A stretch of DNA of 5,367 nucleotides. It comes from an uncultured Erysipelotrichaceae bacterium (lineage in GTDB: Bacteria > Bacillota_I > Bacilli_A > RFN20 > CAG-826). Below, one piece after another: positions 1 to 5,072 of the stretch; the stretch's first letter is position 1; each line of letters begins with the position of its first letter. The DNA is taken from positions 1-5,367 of the forward strand of contig CACYJD010000061.1 of the NCBI GenBank assembly GCA_902774655.1, in the 5' to 3' direction. Both the position numbers and the translations under genes were made by a program. The notes beneath the pieces were generated by a model, which had not been told where the DNA came from, made no database searches, and saw only the letters and a list, made by a program, of their open reading frames with translations.

Positions 1-1
1 T

Positions 2-331
2 TTTATTAAGACTTCCAAGGTGACTTGCTTAAGATGTGGTGCAATTAAAAAGTTTAGTAAAGACTATAAGGAATTATTTGAAAAGCTAAAAAAGTATAAC
101 CTTATTTCAATAGATGATGGTGAAAGATTCAAAAGTCGTATTAAAGGATTAATTTCAAATTCAGATATATTGGATAACTATAGTGACGAGAATAAAGAAT
201 CTCTATTAAAAGAGATAATGGAACCTTATGTTGATAGTGGTATTCCTTATCAGTGGTTTGATAATTATTTCAAAATAATGTTCAATTTCTTACTTATTGA
301 AAAGGAAAAAAATGATTATCTATATAAATAA
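2..331 (+). CDS. 3' part of a gene for a protein with a CxxC zinc-knuckle motif (5' end outside window)
   Basis: The reading frame is open from base 2 to the TAA at 329-331, giving 109 residues. The frame runs off the left edge, and the GTG at 20 has no ribosome binding site, so the true start is probably upstream. The visible protein starts FIKTSKVTCLRCG. The CLRCG knuckle near its beginning is the kind that forms one half of a zinc ribbon, and the partner cysteines may lie in the missing part. The rest is mainly charged and helical in character (KKFSKDYKELFEKLKKY), ends in NDYLYK, and has no membrane segment. I do not recognise the family. The next gene begins 15 bases later with its own ribosome binding site, so the two are probably co-transcribed. 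Both carry cysteine knuckles, which hints at related roles, but no function can be assigned. Confidence 0.7.
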   Translation, partial: FIKTSKVTCLRCGAIKKFSKDYKELFEKLKKYNLISIDDGERFKSRIKGLISNSDILDNYSDENKESLLKEIMEPYVDSGIPYQWFDNYFKIMFNFLLIEKEKNDYLYK

Positions 332-346
332 CAGAGGATAAATATT

Positions 347-553
347 ATGGGACAAGCATACGGTGTTAACGCAATTATAGTAAGAGATGATGGTAATAGT
401 GTAGACTATCGCCCTAGATGTCCTTACTGCATGCATGTAGATATGATGTCTAAAATCTGTGGAGCGCATGCTTCTTATGGGGGAAGCATCAGCTACACTG
501 TTTGTCATAACTGTGGCAAATCATTCCAAGTAATACTTAGAAGAGAAAACTAA
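347..553 (+). CDS. Small zinc-ribbon protein, 68 residues, function unknown
   Basis: A compact ORF starts at ATG 347 with AGAGGA at 333-338, eight bases upstream, and ends at TAA 551-553. The protein has two cysteine knuckles, CPYC at residues 25-28 and CHNCG at 53-57, separated by 24 residues. This is the classic spacing of a treble-clef or zinc-ribbon fold. An extra C38 and H41 lie between them. The flanks are short beta-like stretches (NAIIVRDDG at the front, KSFQVILRREN at the end), so the whole protein is essentially one zinc-binding domain. Such domains bind nucleic acid or protein partners, but nothing here says which. It follows the upstream CxxC gene by 15 bases, which suggests an operon. 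A minus-strand ORF overlapping this region is a shadow. The gene is well supported; its role is unknown. Confidence 0.75.
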   Translation: MGQAYGVNAIIVRDDGNSVDYRPRCPYCMHVDMMSKICGAHASYGGSISYTVCHNCGKSFQVILRREN

Positions 554-585
554 TTTTAAAACTTGATTACAATCTTTTATAAAAA

Positions 586-612
586 TTTTAATAACTTAAG
601 TTATTAGGTTTT
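586..612 (+). terminator. AT-rich perfect palindrome, weak terminator or operator
   Basis: Bases 589-606 form a perfect 18-base palindrome, TAATAACTT followed by AAGTTATTA. The RNA stem can be extended by two U-G pairs and is followed by GGTTTTTAAT. It lies 36 bases after the zinc-ribbon stop and just before the leader of the first 107-residue gene. It may be a weak Rho-independent terminator separating the two units. The stem has only one G-C pair per arm, so an operator for the downstream gene is an equally fair reading. Confidence 0.4.
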
Positions 613-616
613 TAAT

Positions 617-663
617 TTGTCATGTTTTTTGATTTTTTTCGGTATTTATAAGTAGGAGGAAAT
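617..663 (+). promoter_or_regulatory. Leader of 107-residue gene A, shared with gene B; possible ribosome-binding-site hairpin
   Basis: This leader shares a block with the one before gene B at 4371-4414: TTGTCATG, then about 18 bases, then CGGTATTTATAAGTAGGAGG. TTGTCA at 617-622 could be a -35 box, but no convincing -10 follows at normal distance: TATTTA at 643 leaves 20 bases and almost touches the ribosome binding site AGGAGGA (654-660). The T-run ending in C at 633-640 can pair with the GAGGAAA of the ribosome binding site region, using two U-G pairs. This is the same register in which gene B forms a stronger stem. Conservation of the block is clear; its exact role is inferred. Confidence 0.4.
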
Positions 664-669
664 ATATAA

Positions 670-993
670 ATGTCTCGTAAGAAATATTTTGCTAAGCGCC
701 TACTTAAAGGGAAGTTTTATTACCACGCTGATACGAAAGGAGGGCATCCAGCTTATTTATATAAGAAAAAAGATAATAAAAATATGTACTTTGTTATATT
801 GTTTTCAACATCGTATCGATATGGCAGAAGAAAGCTTAAAAAAAGTATAGAACCAGGAAGAAATAAAGAATCTTATGCTACCGAAAACCCTTCTATTGTG
901 AAAAGAAGAGAATTAAGTTCTAAAGAATTGACAAGATTAAGAATACACAAAGTGGATAAACCCACAATTGAAGTCATTAAACGAAAAAAATGA
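670..993 (+). CDS. 107-residue basic protein A, possible toxin-like partner of a 3' structured RNA
   Basis: ATG 670 has AGGAGGA at 654-660, nine bases upstream, and the TGA stop is at 991-993. The protein is very basic. Its core, about residues 23-45, reads KGGHPAYLYKKKD then NMYFVILFS. The tail reads SYATENP, then KRRELS, then a strongly conserved KVDKPTIEVIKRKK. Gene B at 4422 encodes the same length with no gaps and about 64% identity by hand count; residues 23-33 and 94-106 are identical. The HPAYLY...YFVILFS...LKKSI...SYA...L pattern faintly resembles the beta-barrel of MazF/PemK and ToxN-like RNases, but I see no decisive catalytic motif, so this is inference. The stop codon lies in the 5' arm of an RNA hairpin also found after gene B. 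It may instead be an RNA-binding or mobile-element protein. The gene is certain; its function is unknown. Confidence 0.85.
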   Translation: MSRKKYFAKRLLKGKFYYHADTKGGHPAYLYKKKDNKNMYFVILFSTSYRYGRRKLKKSIEPGRNKESYATENPSIVKRRELSSKELTRLRIHKVDKPTIEVIKRKK

Positions 994-1028
994 TCCACGG
1001 ATTCTTAGAATCTTGCGCGTATCATCTT
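987..1028 (+). ncRNA. 3' hairpin R0 of gene A, same family as the array hairpins
   Basis: ATGAT (990-994) pairs with ATCAT (1021-1025) and ACG (997-999) with CGT (1018-1020), leaving CC at 995-996 as a bulge. Inside, GATTC (1000-1004) pairs with GAATC (1008-1012) over a TTA loop. The TGA stop of gene A is part of the outer stem. The downstream flank also matches the array spacer: ATTATTAAATA at 1032-1042 and TAATTCAATA at 1056-1065. No further hairpin follows, so this is a one-unit version, or a decayed remnant, of the array beside gene B. Confidence 0.65.
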
Positions 1029-1099
1029 GTCATTATTAAATAACAATTCGTTAACTAATTCAATAGAAAATTAATTTTGAAAAGCAATAAATGTCATAA

Positions 1100-1142
1100 T
1101 TATCACTTTTTACTATTATCTTTTATAATTAGATAATAAGGA
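1100..1142 (+). promoter_or_regulatory. Promoter and ribosome binding site of the DUF697-like gene, with inverted repeat
   Basis: TATAAT at 1124-1129 is a perfect -10 box. TTATCA at 1100-1105 is a fair -35 at 18 bases. The ribosome binding site AAGGA lies at 1138-1142, eight bases before ATG 1151. An 8-base inverted repeat, TATTATCT (1114-1121) and AGATAATA (1131-1138), flanks the -10 box and touches the ribosome binding site. It could be an operator. Transcription would start around 1136, giving a very short leader. Confidence 0.5.
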
Positions 1143-1150
1143 TTACACCT

Positions 1151-2143
1151 ATGGACACTAAAGAAGAAAAGAAGATGACCCTTCAAGAATATAAAGATAA
1201 ATATTCTAGACCCACTAATACGAAGGCTATTAAGTTTGGTCTAGTAATGTTTATTGCATCTATTGGTATTATTGTATTTACCTGCCTACTTTTAGTAGTG
1301 CTTAAAGTATTTGAGCTAAATGAATACGCTGGCTACGCATCTATCGCCGTAGCGGTCTTAATCTATATCTTCTTTTATATCGTCCCAGTTGTGAAGATAC
1401 AAAAGAACAAACCATTTATCACTAATGTTGATAGTAGAAACGTTAGACACGCCCAAAGATATAATCGAGATCTTAGAAATAAGATCAGTGACTCTATGAT
1501 CGACTTCAACTCTAAAGTAGAGGGTATGTCTTGGTATGATGACGTATTAGTAGGTAAACTCGCTATCGCTAGAAGCACTAACAACGATAAAGAAGTTAAA
1601 GAACTATTAACTAAGATATATGACTCTGGAGTTAAAACTGAAGCAGATAGAATCATATCTAACCACGCTGTTAAAGTGGGTTTAATAACTGCTGCAAGTC
1701 AATCTAGTTATATTGACGCTGCATTCGTTGGAATGTATGAACTTAATTTAATTAAAGACTTAGTCTATTTATATGGCTTTAGACCAAGTGATGCTAAGTT
1801 ACTTAGAATATATCGTAAAGTAGTGGTGAACTCCTTACTCGCTTATGGAGTCAGTAGTGGCACTACTAATCTAATTAGTAAAGGTTTATCCGCTACATTT
1901 GAAGGATTACCTTTACTAGGAACACTTATATCCACCGCGATAGCGTCAGCTAGCCAAGGTCTAGTAAATGGTATTATGACCGGTATCATCGGTGTTCAAA
2001 CTAAGAGATATCTTATTAAGGAATACCATTTACAAGACATCTTAGACACTATCGAACTCGATAACCCTGAAGCAGATAATAAGATGCTTGAAGGTATCTC
2101 TAAAGAGATTAAATCTCAAACTAAAGAAAAGAAGAGTAAATAA
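1151..2143 (+). CDS. Membrane protein with two N-terminal helices and a DUF697/YcjF-like domain
   Basis: ATG 1151 is chosen because of AAGGA eight bases upstream; the ATG at codon 9 has no better site. The 330-residue protein has a short charged N-terminus, transmembrane helices at about 29-53 and 60-83, a polar region at about 85-160, and a C-terminal domain at about 165-290. In that domain, IDAAFVGMYELNLIKDLVYL, then YGFRPS, LRIYRKVVVNSLLAYG and the glycine/alanine-rich LPLLGTLIS...SQGLVNGIMTGIIGVQTKRY follow the pattern of DUF697, known from YcjF-type proteins and some GTPase-linked membrane proteins. Residues 319-330 form a lysine-rich cytoplasmic tail. DUF697 proteins sit in the inner membrane, often with a GTPase partner; none is visible here. 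The biochemical role is unknown. The gene has its own promoter and precedes the surface protein gene on the same strand by 90 bases, so readthrough is possible. Confidence 0.8.
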   Translation: MDTKEEKKMTLQEYKDKYSRPTNTKAIKFGLVMFIASIGIIVFTCLLLVVLKVFELNEYAGYASIAVAVLIYIFFYIVPVVKIQKNKPFITNVDSRNVRHAQRYNRDLRNKISDSMIDFNSKVEGMSWYDDVLVGKLAIARSTNNDKEVKELLTKIYDSGVKTEADRIISNHAVKVGLITAASQSSYIDAAFVGMYELNLIKDLVYLYGFRPSDAKLLRIYRKVVVNSLLAYGVSSGTTNLISKGLSATFEGLPLLGTLISTAIASASQGLVNGIMTGIIGVQTKRYLIKEYHLQDILDTIELDNPEADNKMLEGISKEIKSQTKEKKSK

Positions 2144-2166
2144 TACATAATATTTTTATCAAACTT

Positions 2167-2275
2167 AATGGCACTTTTGTGGCGGTTATTATGTTAACAT
2201 ATATCCATCCAAACTAAGTTTAGGAGGATATACATGAACACTAAGAATGTAATATTAACCGCCACAAGTGCCATT
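2167..2275 (+). repeat. Long imperfect inverted repeat around the start of the surface protein gene
   Basis: The left arm, AATGGCACTT-TT-GTGGCGGTTA at 2167-2188, is complementary to TAACCGCCACAAGTGCCATT at 2256-2275. This gives 20 pairs with a 2-base bulge (2177-2178); after a T-T mismatch three more pairs form (2190-2192 with 2252-2254). The right arm lies inside the coding sequence, at codons of the signal peptide. The interval between the arms, about 60 bases, holds the ribosome binding site and ATG. A GC-rich match this long in an AT-rich genome is unlikely by chance. RNA pairing would require transcription from upstream of 2167. Confidence 0.75.
2187..2232 (+). promoter_or_regulatory. 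Putative promoter -10 and ribosome-binding-site hairpin of the surface protein gene
   Basis: TATTAT at 2187-2192 is a possible -10 box with a weak TTAATG at 2165-2170 as -35; TGTTAACAT at 2192-2200 is an alternative extended -10. ATGTTAACAT (2191-2200) is a perfect palindrome. Downstream, 2200-2232 folds into a hairpin: ATATCC (2201-2206) with GGATAT (2226-2231), TCC (2208-2210) with GGA (2223-2225), AAAC (2211-2214) with GTTT (2218-2221), loop TAA, and single A bulges at 2207 and 2222. The ribosome binding site AGGAGGA (2222-2228) is almost wholly paired. A transcript starting near 2199 would begin at this hairpin. Confidence 0.5.
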
Positions 2276-4312
2276 GCTTTATCATTGGTGATTACTTTTA
2301 ACCTATCTAATAAAGCGACTACCACCGAAGTAGAAGCTGCACCTGTTAATAATGTTATTTATCTAAATAAAAATGGCGTAGGAATGTTCGCTGGTGAAAT
2401 AAAAGCTTGTTTTTATTATGTCGAAGATGACGTAACAAAAGCGTACGCTTCTGGCTTAATGATGAAACCTGTACCAAACAATTTTGGTATCTATAGAGTC
2501 ACAATGCCTAGTGACGCTCCATATAACCAATGTTATTTCTATGCTTGTGAAACAGGTACTGATGTCTTATGGGCCGAAACACAAGTACTTGATATACCAA
2601 GTAATAAGAATATGTATGTGCTAGATCAATCCAAAGAAGTGCCAGGTACACCTACACCTTGTACTGAGATTGGTGACTGGTCCTCTTTTGATGGAGACAC
2701 TCCTAGTGAGGGAGACGGCTACTATTTAGTAGGAACTAAGACTAACTGGAAGTTTAAAGACGCGATTAAACTCACCAGTGGAACTCATGGAGATAAGGTA
2801 GAATTACTCCAATATGAAGCATCTAAGAATGAAGAATTCAACATTAGAAGTTACATTGAAGATGAAGAACAATACTATGGAGATAAATATCAAGTAGGGG
2901 AGTCCGCTAAAGCGGTTAATATCTTCCTTGATAATGAAGACCACTTCGTAGTGGATGACTATGTATTACCTCCACAAACTGAAGGATTTTATATCAGTGG
3001 AACCTTCGATACCGTTGAAACTTATGACTATTTACACTCCATAAAGATGAGTGATGTCTCAGGAGATTATGTAGCGGAATATCGTGGTTTATTATGTCTT
3101 TTAGGTGACTCTTTAAAAGTGCGTAACTTTAGTTATGAACGTCACCCTTGGGAAGTCTGGGCCACTTTAAGTAGTGAACAAGACTCAACTATTGGCGCAC
3201 TTAATGGTGATAGTTTTGCCTTCACCTCTAGTGGTACCTATGACCTATTTGTTAAAGAGGTCGATGATTCATATGAATACATTGTTAAACCACATGTTGA
3301 AGCATTTACTGTTGATTTAGTTTGCTGCTACTATAATGGCGCTGCACTAGGGGAGATGGAATTCATTCCTGCTCAGGTAGCCTACGCTGGTGAAACATTT
3401 ACTCCTACCGCTCCAGAAATGTCTTATAAATACTACTTAGGAGCGTACTATGATGAAGCCTGCACAGTTAAATATGATCCTCAAGAAATCGTTTCAAACT
3501 GTAAGTTATATCTTAAGTATATTAAACAAGGTTACTATTACACTAAGGGTGGAAGACTTAACCTAGAGAATGTCTTAGCCACTGGTGTTAGTATGGATAC
3601 CTCTGATGTCCCTAATGATGGTTGGGCTCATGTCTATTTAACTGTAGAAGCCAATGAACAATATGACTTTGGTTACTTTAAAACTAATGGTGGTCCTCAA
3701 GGATTACCTGCTGCTGGTGTTGATGTCTCTCACCCATTAGTGGAATATAATTACAACAAATATCTACATCGCTTCCTTGTAAAAGGTACATATCACATTA
3801 TTCATAATAACGGTAATAAACTAGAATTCTATGACGCTAGTGGTGAACCATATATTAATAAGGTGAGTCCTACAATTGAAATTGATAGTGATAACCATGT
3901 CACTACTGAATTAAGTAAACTTAAATCTAATTGGTCAAGCCAAAAAGATTTATATAACAGAATCGAAGATAAAACCGGTTTCACTAGTGTTGGTTTTAAG
4001 TTCACTGAAAACCCAACCAACATCTATGAAGAGTTCATGAATAAGTATTATCTCGCTATCTATTTGTATGGAAGTGCAGAACTAGAGAACTATATCTTCC
4101 CATCAATGGATCCAGTTGTACCTCATCCATATCCAACACCTGATCCAGTAGATCCTGTTGATCCAGTAGATCCAACTCCAACACCTGAACCAAGTCCTGA
4201 AAAAGCTAACGCTAATACGGGTGTAATTGTCGGTGTTTCTGTTGGTTCAGGTACCGCTTTATTAGCGGGATTAGGCGCCTTCTTCTTTATAAAGAAACGT
4301 AAAGCAAAATAA
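2234..4312 (+). CDS. Secreted, membrane-anchored multidomain surface protein with carbohydrate-binding-like beta modules
   Basis: ATG 2234 follows AGGAGGA (2222-2228) by five bases. The 692-residue protein has a signal peptide (hydrophobic core about 6-22, likely cleavage near EVEAA, residues 32-36). Residues 40-130 (VIYLNKNG...FYACETG) resemble starch-binding CBM25/26-type modules. Residues 161-245 and 250-352 look like two tandem beta modules, each opening with a GYYLVG or GFYISG motif. Residues 356-431 resemble a Listeria-Bacteroides/InlB B-type repeat (AGETFTP...AYYDEACTVKYD...LYLKYI). Residues 432-545 form another beta module and 546-625 are more helical. A proline-rich linker with three DPV units (626-656) leads to a transmembrane helix (about 663-685) and a KKRKAK tail. 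NANTG before the helix lacks the LP of a sortase signal, so a plain membrane anchor is likelier. No catalytic domain is visible; binding of glycans or host surfaces is inference. The TAA stop is at 4310-4312. Confidence 0.85.
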   Translation: MNTKNVILTATSAIALSLVITFNLSNKATTTEVEAAPVNNVIYLNKNGVGMFAGEIKACFYYVEDDVTKAYASGLMMKPVPNNFGIYRVTMPSDAPYNQCYFYACETGTDVLWAETQVLDIPSNKNMYVLDQSKEVPGTPTPCTEIGDWSSFDGDTPSEGDGYYLVGTKTNWKFKDAIKLTSGTHGDKVELLQYEASKNEEFNIRSYIEDEEQYYGDKYQVGESAKAVNIFLDNEDHFVVDDYVLPPQTEGFYISGTFDTVETYDYLHSIKMSDVSGDYVAEYRGLLCLLGDSLKVRNFSYERHPWEVWATLSSEQDSTIGALNGDSFAFTSSGTYDLFVKEVDDSYEYIVKPHVEAFTVDLVCCYYNGAALGEMEFIPAQVAYAGETFTPTAPEMSYKYYLGAYYDEACTVKYDPQEIVSNCKLYLKYIKQGYYYTKGGRLNLENVLATGVSMDTSDVPNDGWAHVYLTVEANEQYDFGYFKTNGGPQGLPAAGVDVSHPLVEYNYNKYLHRFLVKGTYHIIHNNGNKLEFYDASGEPYINKVSPTIEIDSDNHVTTELSKLKSNWSSQKDLYNRIEDKTGFTSVGFKFTENPTNIYEEFMNKYYLAIYLYGSAELENYIFPSMDPVVPHPYPTPDPVDPVDPVDPTPTPEPSPEKANANTGVIVGVSVGSGTALLAGLGAFFFIKKRKAK
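4142..4173 (+). repeat. Short coding repeat, Asp-Pro-Val units in the proline-rich linker
   Basis: A 9-base unit occurs three times in a row (GATCCAGTA, GATCCTGTT, GATCCAGTA), followed by a partial GATCC. It encodes DPVDPVDPVDP just outside the membrane anchor of the surface protein. Repeats of this kind change length easily by slippage and set the distance of the binding domains from the membrane. Confidence 0.8.
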
Positions 4313-4339
4313 CGATTTTAGAGTAGCAATAAATATTTT

Positions 4340-4359
4340 TTAAATATTAAAATATTTAA
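4340..4359 (+). terminator. Pure A/T inverted repeat after the surface protein gene, weak terminator candidate
   Basis: TTAAATATT (4340-4348) is the exact complement of AATATTTAA (4351-4359), 28 bases after the stop codon. The stem contains no G or C and no T-run follows, so it is a poor Rho-independent terminator. It could equally be an AT-rich upstream element for gene B. No better terminator is visible between 4313 and 4421. Confidence 0.25.
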
Positions 4360-4370
4360 TTGAATTTGAC

Positions 4371-4421
4371 TTGTCGTGATTTTAAAAATGCCTCGCTATT
4401 TATAAAGTAGGAGGTATTTTT
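4371..4421 (+). promoter_or_regulatory. Leader of gene B with a hairpin that covers the ribosome binding site
   Basis: AAAAATGCCTC (4384-4394) pairs along its full length with GAGGTATTTTT (4411-4421): 11 pairs including one G-U. Three inner pairs (CTA 4396-4398 with TAG 4408-4410) are possible. The ribosome binding site GGAGG (4410-4414) is locked in this stem, which ends at the base before ATG 4422. The upstream TTGTCGTG and the CTATTTATAAAGTAGGAGG block match the leader of gene A. A stem followed by TTTTT could also act as an attenuator. TTGTCG or TTGACT could serve as -35, but no good -10 fits. Confidence 0.55.
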
Positions 4422-4745
4422 ATGTCCAAAAAGATTATTTATACCAAACACTTGCTTAAAGGCCGCTTCTATTTACATGGCGATCACAAAGGTGGACATC
4501 CAGCATATCTTTATAAAAAAAGAGACAATAGAAATATGTACTTTGTTATTATATTTACTTCAAAAAAGAAAAGTGGAAGAGTAAAGCTTAAAAGAAGTAT
4601 TAACCCTGATAGTGCAAAAGATTCTTATGCACTTAGTAAGCCAGCGATAGCTAAAAGAAGAGACCTTAGCAGAATGGAATTAACAAATATGAGAATCGAT
4701 AAAGTTGATAAGCCAACGATAGAAGTGATAAAAAGAAAAAGATGA
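4422..4745 (+). CDS. 107-residue basic protein B, paralogue of A, heads the structured repeat array
   Basis: ATG 4422 has GGAGG at 4410-4414, seven bases upstream; the TGA stop is at 4743-4745. It has the same length as protein A with no gaps, and 69 of 107 residues match by hand count. Identity is strongest at KGGHPAYLYKK, NMYFVI and VDKPTIEVIKRK. Differences cluster at residues 5-10, 46-51 and 63-65, and most are conservative elsewhere, so both copies seem to be kept by selection. The central strand pattern (YFVIIFTS) followed by LKRSI and SYAL is compatible with a MazF/PemK-like barrel, but this is a weak, by-eye resemblance. The last codons, AAAAAGAAAAAGATGA, are copied at the head of every repeat in the array that follows, and the stop codon lies inside the first hairpin. 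This links the protein to the RNA. Possible roles are a toxin held by the RNA repeats, or a protein binding and processing them. Confidence 0.85.
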   Translation: MSKKIIYTKHLLKGRFYLHGDHKGGHPAYLYKKRDNRNMYFVIIFTSKKKSGRVKLKRSINPDSAKDSYALSKPAIAKRRDLSRMELTNMRIDKVDKPTIEVIKRKR

Positions 4746-4797
4746 TCCACGAGTTCTCAAGTGCTTATTAGCACATGGAACTTTTCACGTATCATCT
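4740..4797 (+). ncRNA. Array hairpin R1, containing the stop codon of gene B
   Basis: AGATGAT (4740-4746) pairs with ATCATCT (4791-4797) and ACG (4749-4751) with CGT (4788-4790), with CC bulged. Inside, AGTTC (4752-4756) pairs with GAACT (4778-4782) and GTGCT (4761-4765) with AGCAC (4770-4774) over a TATT loop. This is the best-formed copy: three stacked helices separated by internal loops. The TGA stop at 4743-4745 is in the outer stem, so terminating ribosomes would open it. Confidence 0.7.
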
Positions 4798-4847
4798 AAA
4801 TTTATTAAATACTATATTTAAAAATAATTCAAGACTAAAAAGAAAAA

Positions 4848-4903
4848 GATGATCCACCATTTCTCAAGTGCCCTAGAGCACAAGGACCTTTATGCGTATC
4901 ACC
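4848..4903 (+). ncRNA. Array hairpin R2, degenerate outer stem
   Basis: GATGAT (4848-4853) faces ATCACC (4898-4903) with one mismatch, and ACC (4856-4858) faces CGT (4895-4897) with one mismatch. The apical stem GTGC (4868-4871) with GCAC (4878-4881) is kept, as are the flanking TTCTCAA and AAGGACC of the consensus. The outer stem is weaker than in the other copies, which suggests relaxed selection on this unit. Confidence 0.6.
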
Positions 4904-4954
4904 TATTATTATTTAACTAAAATTAGTTAAAGAACACAAGCACAAAAAGAAAAA

Positions 4955-5019
4955 ATGATCCACGGTTCTACCCATGCTTTACCCATGCTTCACAGCACAA
5001 GGAACTTTGCGCGTATCAT
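4955..5019 (+). ncRNA. Array hairpin R3, enlarged by an 11-base tandem duplication
   Basis: ATGAT (4955-4959) pairs with ATCAT (5015-5019) and ACG (4962-4964) with CGT (5012-5014), with CC bulged. GTTC (4965-4968) pairs with GAAC (5002-5005), and TGCT (4986-4989) pairs with AGCA (4994-4997). TACCCATGCTT occurs twice in tandem (4969-4979 and 4980-4990), which accounts for the 118-base length of this unit. The duplication falls in the internal loop and leaves the outer stem intact. Confidence 0.65.
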
Positions 5020-5072
5020 CTTATAATTATTAAATACTTTATTTAAAAATAATTCAATACCAAAAAGAAAAA

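Noticed and set aside
1375..1656. Minus-strand ORF inside the DUF697-like gene, and similar ORFs at 320-508 and 3829-4023
   Set aside because: They lie opposite well-supported genes, lack ribosome binding sites, and have no recognisable domain; they are shadows.
2191..2200. ATGTTAACAT palindrome as a specific repressor operator
   Set aside because: It overlaps the probable -10 region and is short and AT-rich; nothing beyond its symmetry supports a binding site.
4190..4312. LPxTG sortase signal at the C-terminus of the surface protein
   Set aside because: The sequence before the helix is NANTG with no LP, so only a membrane anchor can be supported.
4743..4799. Readthrough of TGA as tryptophan (mycoplasma code), which would extend protein B by 18 residues to TAA
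   Set aside because: The long genes here use TGG for tryptophan and contain no in-frame TGA. The same reading after gene A stops within five codons, so TGA is best taken as stop.
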